A program made the position numbers and the translations under genes. Below, one piece after another: positions 1-6,367 of a stretch of 12,401 bases of DNA. The stretch's first letter is position 1, and every line of letters starts with the position of its first letter. Below the pieces are notes generated by a model. It was not told where the DNA came from. It ran no database searches and saw nothing but the letters and a program-made list of their open reading frames with translations. This DNA comes from Chloroflexota bacterium (GTDB taxonomy: Bacteria; Chloroflexota; Anaerolineae; Anaerolineales; Villigracilaceae), in NCBI GenBank assembly GCA_021812905.1, contig JAKAMM010000025.1:1-12401 (forward strand), written 5' to 3'.

Positions 1-492
1 TTGCCGATACTGAATGAATTGGGTCTCTCTCCGTATCGCGGTGAAGCCCTGCACCTCAAGGTGGAGGTCAATCACCACCATCAGGTTTCAGTTCTGCAGA
101 ATACACCTGTCTTTTATCTAGGACGCAGTTTTGTGCCGTCCCATTTTTCGCTGGAGACCATGATGGCCGGCAAGATGATTGCCTGTTTGGAACGCAACTT
201 CCAGCGTGGCAGGGAGGGCGCGTCCATCAAAGGCCGTGATTACTATGATCTGTTGTGGTTTATGCAGAAGAGCATTCAACCTCTGGAAGAAAAACTCGCC
301 AAAGATGGGGGCATGGCCTATACAATTCAGTCTGCCATGCTGGCATTGAAGGACAAGGTCGCTGGAATCTCCGCCTCAGATCTGGCGGTGGACTTATTGC
401 CGATGTTCGAATCCAGTGCATTTATTCAATCATGGGTAGAGAATTTTCACCTCAATTTTGAACGTTATGCAGCCAATTATGTAAACAAATAA
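1..492 (+). CDS. AbiEii/AbiGii-type nucleotidyltransferase toxin, C-terminal part (5' truncated by window)
   Basis: The open frame runs in from the window edge and ends at TAA 490-492, so the TTG at position 1 is probably not the true start and about half of the protein is missing. The visible 163 residues match the C-terminal part of AbiEii/AbiGii nucleotidyltransferase-like proteins. A helix with a conserved lysine (LETMMAGKMIACLERN, about residues 51-66) is followed by the basic GRDYYDLLWFM motif (about residues 78-88), the family's typical R-D-x-Y-D-L signature. The N-terminal nucleotidyltransferase core (GS...D-x-D) lies outside the window. In the family the partner antitoxin (AbiEi) is usually encoded just upstream, also outside the window. 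AbiE systems act as phage-abortive-infection toxin-antitoxin modules in which the toxin transfers nucleotides, for example onto tRNA; the role here is inferred from the family. It could also be a solitary housekeeping-like member. Confidence 0.72.
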   Translation: MPILNELGLSPYRGEALHLKVEVNHHHQVSVLQNTPVFYLGRSFVPSHFSLETMMAGKMIACLERNFQRGREGASIKGRDYYDLLWFMQKSIQPLEEKLAKDGGMAYTIQSAMLALKDKVAGISASDLAVDLLPMFESSAFIQSWVENFHLNFERYAANYVNK

Positions 493-534
493 TCCTCTTC
501 CAAAACTGCCTATTTCCATTTCCGTGTGCCATAC

Positions 535-1727
535 CTACCATTGCAGCGCAAGGTTGGGGGCAAGAGTAGCCAATTGAGCGAGTTTTGTCTTGCGATGGGA
601 TTGATAGGCAACAAAGTTTCGTTTTTGATAATAGCGTACTCGGTCGATGGCGGCCAGCGTGTCAAAGATCGGCAGCGGCAAAACAGCAGCTAGCAAAAGT
701 CGAACTTGATAAATGGTGAGAGCTGGAGCTTGTTCTTGAAAACGGATCCTCAAACGAACCAGGAGGTGATGAGCGAGAGAGACCCACAACATGTGGTGGT
801 GCCATCCCAGCCACCTACGCAGCTCGTAATGGTCGAAACCGACTTGGCCTTTTGCTTCTTTGAATATCGATTCAATAGGCCATCTCATTCCGCAAACACG
901 GACCAACTCATGCAGCGAGATCTTAGCAGGAGCATTGCTGAAGTAGTATTTGATGACGGTAGGGTCATCCAGATTGCGGCGGAGGATCAGCCAGAGTTCT
1001 TTTGCGGGCAAGTTTTTGCGCGACTCGGTGATGCGCAGAAAAGCGAGTTCATACGCGATCGGTCCTTTGCTGCCTTCTTTGACACAGCTTGAACCCAATC
1101 TTTTGGGGGGATATGCCTCACGACTTGCTTCACCTGAACTGGATGCTGGCTGGAATAGTGGAGACGCAGGCGGGTGGGATGACGGCTGTGACCATTCCAC
1201 TTGGGAACATATACCCTGGGGCAGGTGCGCCAAATCGGAGTGGTGCTCCTGATCTCGGTGAAATACCATTTTCCCAAAGCATCGATTCCATCCCGAAAAG
1301 CGGGAGAATCCCCGTACAACGCATCGGCTGCTACCCAGGAAAAGGGCAAATTCCCGCGTTGTACCGCTTTTTCCAGAAGATCCAGCCCAATTTTCGGCTT
1401 CGTTTTGAACCCCAAGTCCTCTGGCACACCGTACGCATTCCGTCGCTCAGTATGCTCGTCCTCGAACCATTGATCGGGCATGAACAACTGCCCCTCAACC
1501 ACCTGTGCCTGCGGCCCTGGTGCAGGCAAACTGTAGCCTTTGCGACTGGCATATCCCAAATACACGCCCACTTGCCCGTTCGCAATCTTGCCCACCGACC
1601 CGCAGTATTGCGCAACCACCCCCACCGAATTTTGGCCTTGCTTCACCGCACTCGATTCATCTACCAGCATCACGCCATCCTCTTTGCCCAACGTTTCGCC
1701 TACCAATCCTTGATGAACGCCAATCAC
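535..1727 (-). pseudogene. IS701-family DDE transposase, frameshifted remnant
   Basis: Two overlapping minus-strand frames together make one transposase. The upstream piece (987-1727, read from a GTG) holds VMLVDESSAVKQGQNSVGV, AQYCGSVGKIANGQVGVYLG and [10 protein letters not shown], so the first two catalytic aspartates are about D23 and D135. The downstream piece (535-1269) holds the third acidic residue in the [25 protein letters not shown] segment, followed by the [19 protein letters not shown] helix, and ends at TAG 535-537. Homology passes from one frame to the other near 1085-1095, where DWVQ in the first frame should continue as [18 protein letters not shown] in the second. A one-base deletion is the simplest explanation. 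The N-terminal roughly 80 residues expected for the family are not intact: tandem stops lie in frame at 1758-1763. A short inverted repeat (GCCTGC/GCAGGC, 1507-1527) seems to add a few residues (PAPGPQAQ) between GYSL and VEGQ. The element is probably dead. Confidence 0.8.
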
Positions 1728-1760
1728 GGGTACCTTCCCAACGGCCTTGCCCCACTGTCA

Positions 1761-1916
1761 TTAACCGCGCTTGTATTTGACGCCGGTGAACAACATACGA
1801 TCCGCGCCGTTGATGAGTTGGTCTTCGTAGGCTTTTTGCACGGGGCGCCCGGCGCTCAAAAATAAATTGAACAACCCTTTGACATCCATCGCACGGTAAG
1901 GCTGTATAATTGGCAT
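1761..1916 (-). other. 51-codon open frame upstream of the transposase remnant
   Basis: Read on the minus strand from ATG 1916 to TAA 1761-1763, this frame begins MPIIQPYRAMDVKGLFNLF and ends in MLFTGVKYKRG, with a second stop (TGA) directly after. It is in the same frame as the first transposase fragment. Its segment LFNLFLSAGRPVQKAYEDQ loosely resembles the N-terminal region of some IS701-type transposases, so it may be the displaced head of that protein with an additional frameshift at about 1735-1765. Alternatively it could be a separate small gene or chance coding. It overlaps the candidate promoter of the divergent kinase gene. I do not recognise a family with confidence. Confidence 0.25.
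1879..1910 (+). promoter_or_regulatory. Candidate sigma70-type promoter for the kinase-regulator operon
   Basis: A perfect TTGACA lies at 1879-1884 and a perfect TATAAT at 1905-1910, just before the kinase start at 1931. The spacer is 20 bases, longer than the usual 16-18, so the -35 may contribute little, or activator help may be needed. Transcription would start near 1917, giving a short leader with the AGGA ribosome site at 1922-1925. Confidence 0.4.
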
Positions 1917-1930
1917 CGTCAAAGGAAACG

Positions 1931-3862
1931 ATGATGTTAAAAAGTCTTCAGGGAAGATTGAGCCTGCTGTTCACTGCCTTCGTCCTGCTCGTGCTGATTT
2001 CGGTTTGCGCGACGGTTTGGGGCCTGGAAACGCAAAAGCAGGACGCACTGGTCATCAACCTGGCGGGGCGTCAGCGCATGTTGACCCAGCAGATGGCGCG
2101 TCTGGCGTTCGAGGCGGGTGCGGGGGAAGGTGTCACTAATGCCGCCTTGCAAGATGCGGAGCAGACGTTCGATCAGACTCTGACGGCCTTGCGCGACGGC
2201 GGGACGGCGCCCTACCTGCCCCAACAAGATGTCACTCTGCCGCTTACGCGTAACCCTGAGATTCGTTCCTCGCTCGACAAGGTGACTCTCACCTGGAGTG
2301 GATTTCGCACCCTGCTCGATGAGTTACAGCGCACCCCGCGCGAGTCTCCCACTTTTACGTCTGCTCTTCAATCCATACAACAACAATCGTCCACGCTTGC
2401 GGCGCAAGCCGACACGGTCGTGCGCCTCTACGAAACAGACTCGACTGCAAAGGTCAATCGTCTGCGCGCCATCCAGATTGGCTTCTTCCTCTGCGCGTTG
2501 ATTCTCCTGGGCGCGGGGATGTGGCTCACACGCCGCTTGGCTCTGCAACCCTTGCGCCAGTTGGCGCGTGCGGCAGAACGTCTGGGAGGAAATGATCTCG
2601 AAACGGCGATCCAGGTCGAAGGTCCGGAAGAGATGCGGACGCTGGCGCAGGCGTTTGAGTCCATGCGCGTCCGTTTGCATTCGTCGCGCGGAGAATTGGT
2701 CGCCTTGAACGAAAGTCTCGAAGAGCGCGTTGCCCAACGCACGCGCGAATTGGAGACGCTCAACGAGGTCAGCCGCGAGATTTCGTCGCGGCTCGATATT
2801 CAGCAGGTGTTGAATTCGGTGACCGAAAAGGCGCGGACGTTGCTGGGCGGCGAGGTGGCTTCATTATGCCTGGTGAATGAGGACCGTCACTGGCTGAAAT
2901 TGCAAGCGGTCAGCGGGCCGCGCAACGCCATCGAGGGCGATGTAGTGGCTGCGGATGACGGCCTGGCAGGCGATGTGCTGACGAGCGAGAGGGCATTGCC
3001 GTGCGGAGTGGGCGACTGTCACGGCGGATGCCGCATGTTGGCGGAGGGCTACCGCGCCAGTCATTTGGCTGCACCGTTGCGGGTGGGCGAGCGTGTGATC
3101 GGCGCGTTGTGTGTGGGGAGCGCAGCGCAACATCAATTTGCAGACGAGGCGGCGGGCATGTTGACCAAACTGGCGAACGTTGCCGCCATCGCTTTGGAAA
3201 ACGCCCGCCTGTACGCGCAAGCCGAGCGCATGGCGACACTGGAGGAGCGCCGCCGCGTCGCGGCTGAGATGCACGATGGGCTGGTGCAGACACTCAGCTA
3301 TTTGGGCTTGATGACCGATCAGGTGGTTGACTTCCTGTCGGATGGAAAAGATCAGGACGCACTCCAACGCTTGCAAAAAACGCGCGAGACGATTGAAAAA
3401 GCCACGGGCGAGGTGCGCCGCGCCATCAACAGTCTGATGGATGAAACGCCCGCCGAGGCGGATTTGCGCGCCCGCTTGAGCGAGGCGGTGAACGAATTCG
3501 CATTCGAACATGACTTGAAAGCGGCCTGGCAAAATGATGAAGATGCCGCGCCTGATTGTTCGCCGAAGGTGGCTGAGCAGGTGTTGAACATCACGCGCGA
3601 GGCGCTGAATAACATTGCCCGTCACGCACAGGCGCGGCGGGTCAATGTGCGGATGGGCCAAAGCGATGATCATTATTTTGTGGCAATCGAAGATGATGGA
3701 AAAGGTTTCGATACGTTACAGCCTGAACCGAGCGGACATTTCGGTCTGCAGATCATGCAGGCGCGCGCGGCGCATATCGGCGGTTGGGTTGAAGTTGAGT
3801 CAACGGCTGGGCGCGGAACGCGCGTCACACTGAGATGGCCTGAGGCGGAAGCAATACAATGA
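1931..3862 (+). CDS. NarX-like membrane sensor histidine kinase (PilJ/NarX-type sensor, HAMP, GAF, HisKA_3, HATPase)
   Basis: The kinase senses an external signal, probably nitrate/nitrite or redox state, and phosphorylates the adjacent NarL-type regulator. From ATG 1931 (AGGA seven bases upstream; an in-frame TTG at 1910 is less likely because it would overlap the -10) it is 643 residues. TM1 spans about 10-31. The periplasmic sensor starts with a P-box-like VINLAGRQRMLTQQMARL at 41-58. TM2 is about 182-200 and HAMP about 200-253, then a coiled coil to about 280. A GAF domain covers about 281-427 with three cysteines, C358, C363 and C367. The HisKA_3 H-box ERRRVAAEMHDGLVQTL carries H448, and the HATPase_c region has N-box EALNN (557-561), G1 DDGKGFD (588-594) and G2 HFGLQIMQARA. 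This layout is that of NarX/NarQ. The P-box lacks the lysine of the enteric nitrate P-box (INKAGSLRM), so the ligand is not proven. Its stop overlaps the regulator start as ATGA. Confidence 0.9.
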   Translation: MMLKSLQGRLSLLFTAFVLLVLISVCATVWGLETQKQDALVINLAGRQRMLTQQMARLAFEAGAGEGVTNAALQDAEQTFDQTLTALRDGGTAPYLPQQDVTLPLTRNPEIRSSLDKVTLTWSGFRTLLDELQRTPRESPTFTSALQSIQQQSSTLAAQADTVVRLYETDSTAKVNRLRAIQIGFFLCALILLGAGMWLTRRLALQPLRQLARAAERLGGNDLETAIQVEGPEEMRTLAQAFESMRVRLHSSRGELVALNESLEERVAQRTRELETLNEVSREISSRLDIQQVLNSVTEKARTLLGGEVASLCLVNEDRHWLKLQAVSGPRNAIEGDVVAADDGLAGDVLTSERALPCGVGDCHGGCRMLAEGYRASHLAAPLRVGERVIGALCVGSAAQHQFADEAAGMLTKLANVAAIALENARLYAQAERMATLEERRRVAAEMHDGLVQTLSYLGLMTDQVVDFLSDGKDQDALQRLQKTRETIEKATGEVRRAINSLMDETPAEADLRARLSEAVNEFAFEHDLKAAWQNDEDAAPDCSPKVAEQVLNITREALNNIARHAQARRVNVRMGQSDDHYFVAIEDDGKGFDTLQPEPSGHFGLQIMQARAAHIGGWVEVESTAGRGTRVTLRWPEAEAIQ

Positions 3863-4509
3863 CCCGTTATCGCGTTTTACTGGCAGACGATCACGCCCTC
3901 TTCCGCGAGGGCCTGGCAGGAATTATCAGCGCCCAACCCGATATGGAAGTGGTCGGCGAAGCCAATGACGGGCTGGAGGCGTTTGTCAAAGCGCAGGAAC
4001 TCAAGCCCGACCTAATTTTGATGGACGTGCAAATGCCTGGCATGGATGGGTTGGAAGCCACGCGCCAGATCAAGCAGGTCTTGCCAGAGACGACCATCGT
4101 CGTGCTGACCGTGCGAGACGATGACGAAAAACTCTTTGAAGCGCTCAAGAACGGCGCGCAGGGTTACCTGCTCAAAGATATTCGTTCGCAGGATATGCTG
4201 GGGATGTTACGCGGCGCGCTACGCGGCGAAGCGGCGCTATCGTCCTCGCTGGCTGGACGGATGCTTTCCGAATTCCGCCGCTTGAGCAGAGGCGGAATAT
4301 CAGAGAAGGAAGATGACAGCGGCCTGACCGAGCGCGAACAACAAGTGCTGTTGCAGGCATCACAAGGCGCGACCGACAAGGAAATCGCGGAGGCGCTCAT
4401 GATCAGCCTGAACACGGTCAAGACGCACATCCGCAACATCCTGGCAAAACTGCACGTCCGCACGCGGCGCGAGGCGGCAAAGGTAGCGAAGGGCAGAGGG
4501 CTGGTGTAA
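3859..4509 (+). CDS. NarL/FixJ-family response regulator
   Basis: This is a 216-residue DNA-binding response regulator, the normal length for NarL. The receiver domain (about 3-120) has the acidic pair D10/D11, the phosphoacceptor D56 in [13 protein letters not shown], the switch threonine T84 and K106 in GYLLKD. A linker (about 122-153) leads to a LuxR-type helix-turn-helix (about 154-212), with LTEREQQVL, then [18 protein letters not shown] and LHVRTRREA. Its ATG overlaps the kinase stop (ATGA), which points to translational coupling and cognate pairing. By family and context it should activate or repress the downstream cytochrome-narGHJ operon. I did not find a convincing NarL heptamer (TACYYMT-like) pair in the 4826-4984 intergenic region, so the target sites stay open. 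Confidence 0.93.
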   Translation: MTRYRVLLADDHALFREGLAGIISAQPDMEVVGEANDGLEAFVKAQELKPDLILMDVQMPGMDGLEATRQIKQVLPETTIVVLTVRDDDEKLFEALKNGAQGYLLKDIRSQDMLGMLRGALRGEAALSSSLAGRMLSEFRRLSRGGISEKEDDSGLTEREQQVLLQASQGATDKEIAEALMISLNTVKTHIRNILAKLHVRTRREAAKVAKGRGLV

Positions 4510-4510
4510 A

Positions 4511-4825
4511 GTGGAAAATGGGAACAACTGGTATTCAAAATCGCTCGGCGATGGGATGTGGGCTCCCATGCCATCCGCTCAGATTGAGGAACTATTCCTG
4601 CCGCTGTTTGCGTTGGCAGGCAAACCTGCAGAGATGGCCGTATTCACGCGACACGAATCAGAAGGCCGCCTTCATTGCAAAGTGATCGCTTATTTTTCCC
4701 CTGCGGCGGGCGAGGCGGCAAAAGCTCTCGACGCGGAGCCTTGCGCAAAACCGTCACGAGTGGGGTTGGGGTTGCTGGCAGGAGATCATAGTTGCTGGGC
4801 AGCGCTTTTCCCTGAAGGCGGATAG
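4511..4825 (+). CDS. Conserved-looking hypothetical protein in the kinase-regulator operon
   Basis: I do not recognise this 104-residue protein. It starts one base after the regulator stop with GTG 4511 (a later in-frame ATG at 4556 is possible, as the ribosome site before the GTG is weak) and ends at TAG 4823-4825, about 40 bases before a strong terminator. It therefore looks like the last gene of the regulatory operon. The sequence has no signal peptide or membrane segment. It has three cysteines (CKVIAYFSPAA, EPCAKPSR, DHSCWAALF) and a glycine-rich patch VGLGLLAGDHSCW near the end. Codon use resembles its neighbours. It might be a small accessory protein of the two-component system or a spurious frame; position and lack of a competing frame favour a real gene. 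Confidence 0.55.
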   Translation: MENGNNWYSKSLGDGMWAPMPSAQIEELFLPLFALAGKPAEMAVFTRHESEGRLHCKVIAYFSPAAGEAAKALDAEPCAKPSRVGLGLLAGDHSCWAALFPEGG

Positions 4826-4864
4826 TAGACCACCCTCCCTGCATTGACGAACTAATTCTTTTTG

Positions 4865-4895
4865 AAAAAGAGTGATTTGGCAATCACTCTTTTTT
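4865..4895 (+). terminator. Intrinsic (rho-independent) terminator
   Basis: A perfect 13-bp stem is formed by AAAAAGAGTGATT (4865-4877) and its complement (4882-4894) around a 4-base TGGC loop, and the 3' arm ends in a run of T. It ends the kinase-regulator-hypothetical unit and separates it from the nar structural genes. Because the 5' arm begins with A residues it could also work on the minus strand. Confidence 0.88.
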
Positions 4896-4965
4896 CGTTC
4901 CTGAAGCGGGATATGGAGGGATTCAGTTGCGCTGTGTTTTCCGGTAACCTTGAATAAATCTTGTT

Positions 4966-4975
4966 CGATATATCG
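4966..4975. promoter_or_regulatory. Short palindrome upstream of the nar structural operon
   Basis: CGATATATCG is a perfect 10-bp palindrome ending 9 bases before the ATG at 4985, in the only sizeable intergenic region that can hold the promoter of the downstream operon (4896-4984). It could be an operator, but a 10-bp AT-rich palindrome also occurs by chance. A weak promoter-like pair (TTGCGC 4927-4932, TTGAAT 4950-4955, 17-base spacer) lies just upstream. No clear FNR box was found. Confidence 0.25.
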
Positions 4976-4984
4976 CAAACGATC

Positions 4985-5344
4985 ATGCAAAAACAACGCG
5001 TACTACTGATATGTTCCCAACGTCTCTTCGGCGAAAGCATGGAAACGATTTTGCGCGCCGCCGAGGATGTGGAACTGATCGGGCCATGGGAACTGGGCGA
5101 GGATGTGTGTCAACGAATAACAGAAGTCCGCCCCAACGTTGTGGTGATCGCTGACGAAGAGTCCCAGGAAGAGGCTGTCGCTCACCTCATTGCGTCAATC
5201 ATCGAGCAGTTTCCCGAACTATCCGTCATTCGCGCGGGCTTGAACGAGAATGTCTTTCGCTTGTTCTCCACCCACACCCTGCCCGCCCGCGGAGCGGACC
5301 TGCTCGAAACCATCCGAAATTTGCCCCCCCAGGGATTTCAATGA
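4985..5344 (+). CDS. Receiver-like (pseudo-receiver) protein lacking the phosphorylation site
   Basis: From ATG 4985 (an in-frame TTG at 4961 would add eight residues) the protein is 119 residues, the size of a lone receiver domain. The start RVLLICSQRLFGESMETILRAAEDVELIG follows the first strand and helix of NarL-type receivers (compare [15 protein letters not shown] in the regulator upstream), but the acidic pair is replaced by C-S. The third strand reads RPNVVVIADEE, where alanine sits at the phosphoacceptor position and an aspartate follows one residue later. The switch threonine and conserved lysine are also not evident. It has no DNA-binding domain. It is the first gene after the terminator and its TGA overlaps the next ATG (ATGA at 5341-5344). 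Its job is unknown; a phosphorylation-independent partner of the NarL-type regulator is one inference. Confidence 0.6.
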   Translation: MQKQRVLLICSQRLFGESMETILRAAEDVELIGPWELGEDVCQRITEVRPNVVVIADEESQEEAVAHLIASIIEQFPELSVIRAGLNENVFRLFSTHTLPARGADLLETIRNLPPQGFQ

Positions 5345-5394
5345 AAATTCATCTCAATCCAAAATCAAATCTGCTTAATGAGGAGGCGCAATCC

Positions 5395-6345
5395 ATGACG
5401 AAAAATAGAACCACCCTATCTCTTTCCCGTCTGGTTCAGGCGCTAATTATCACCGGTCTGTTAATGCTCCTGCTGACGGGAATTGTCTCGCTGGCACAGG
5501 CCGCGCCGCCGCATCAGGACGCGGGCAATGGCGAGACAATTTTCAAATCCAAGTGTGCGGCCTGCCATACCGTCGGCGGAGGAAAACTTATAGGTCCCGA
5601 CTTGCAGGGCGTGACGACGCGACGCGACATAGCCTGGCTTTCGGGCTGGATCAAAGCGCCCGATAAAGTTCTGGCTTCGGGCGATCTGACCGCGAAAAAA
5701 TTGCTGGCCGAAAATAACAACATCCCCATGCCCAACTTGGGATTGAGCGATGCTGATGTGGCGGACTTAGTCGCCTATTTCCAGAGCGTGGATGGAGCGT
5801 CGGCGTCTGTGCCGACCCAAGCGTCTACTTCACCGACTGGCATGGCTCCCACGCAATCAACGCAACCTGCAAACCAGTCGCTCACGGGTACAACTCTTGT
5901 ATTGAGCATAAACGGCGACCCTGACTTTGGAGAGAAACTCTTCACGGGAGCGATTCCTTTGACGAACGGAGGAACGCCTTGCATTGCCTGCCATAGCGTC
6001 GAAGGCGCAGGCGCCCTCGGCGGCGGCGCGCTGGGTCCCGATCAGACACATGTTTACACACGCTATGGCCGCGAAGGGCTGGCGGGCGTATTGGGCAGTC
6101 TGCCTTTTCCGACCATGCAGGGAATTTTTACAAATAAGTCGCTGACCACCTCGGAGCAAGCCGATTTGCTGGCATTCTTTGCAAGGGCAGACCAGCAGGG
6201 CCAGCCACACACACAGTTGAATCTCCAAACCTTATTGGGAGCAGGCTCTGGTGTCGCTGTAGCTTTATTGATTGGCATGCTTGTCTTCTGGCCGCGCCAG
6301 CGCTTGAGCCTGGCGCAGCGATTGCGGAAGAATGGCAAACTCTAA
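5395..6345 (+). CDS. Membrane-anchored diheme cytochrome c (NarC-like)
   Basis: This is an exported electron-transfer protein with two c-type hemes. I prefer ATG 5395, preceded by AGGAGG at 5381-5386 and followed by a clear signal peptide (hydrophobic 15-33, cut near AQA, residue 36). The frame is open back to ATG 5341, which overlaps the previous stop and would add 18 polar residues. In the 316-residue form, domain 1 has CAACH at 54-58 with likely axial Met112 (IPMPN). A Thr/Pro/Ser/Gln-rich linker covers about 135-165. Domain 2 has CIACH at 196-200 with likely Met241 (PTMQG). A single membrane helix at about 281-299 is followed by a basic tail, so the hemes face outward. Location just before narG recalls the diheme narC of Thermus-type nar operons, where it takes part in nitrate-reductase electron transfer. 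The exact partner here is inferred. Confidence 0.85.
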   Translation: MTKNRTTLSLSRLVQALIITGLLMLLLTGIVSLAQAAPPHQDAGNGETIFKSKCAACHTVGGGKLIGPDLQGVTTRRDIAWLSGWIKAPDKVLASGDLTAKKLLAENNNIPMPNLGLSDADVADLVAYFQSVDGASASVPTQASTSPTGMAPTQSTQPANQSLTGTTLVLSINGDPDFGEKLFTGAIPLTNGGTPCIACHSVEGAGALGGGALGPDQTHVYTRYGREGLAGVLGSLPFPTMQGIFTNKSLTTSEQADLLAFFARADQQGQPHTQLNLQTLLGAGSGVAVALLIGMLVFWPRQRLSLAQRLRKNGKL

Positions 6346-6367
6346 ACGATAAACGGAGGATAAAACG

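Larger units (their letters stand above)
493..1916 (-). mobile_element. Decayed IS701-like insertion sequence region (ends not defined)
   Basis: This stretch separates the AbiEii-like gene from the nar regulatory genes. Its only recognisable content is a broken IS701-family transposase on the minus strand. I compared the flanks at 493-540 and 1764-1930 by eye and found no convincing terminal inverted repeats or target-site duplication, so the limits given are only the span between flanking genes. The absence of clean ends, together with the frameshifts, suggests an old immobile remnant. Confidence 0.45.

Noticed and set aside
1089..1865. 258-codon plus-strand frame across the transposase region
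   Set aside because: It is the antisense shadow of the IS701-like transposase; its protein shows no family pattern, while the minus strand has clear DDE motifs.
2864..3673. 269-codon minus-strand frame
   Set aside because: It is antisense to the GAF and kinase domains of the NarX-like sensor and has no recognisable features.
4896..4984. FNR or NarL binding sites ahead of the nar structural operon
   Set aside because: No TTGATnnnnATCAA-like sequence and no paired TACYYMT-like heptamers were found by eye; only a 10-bp AT-rich palindrome stands out.
5341..5394. ATG 5341 as the start of the diheme cytochrome
   Set aside because: It overlaps the previous stop, but the ATG at 5395 has a near-perfect AGGAGG at the right distance and gives a normal signal peptide; it remains a possible coupling start.
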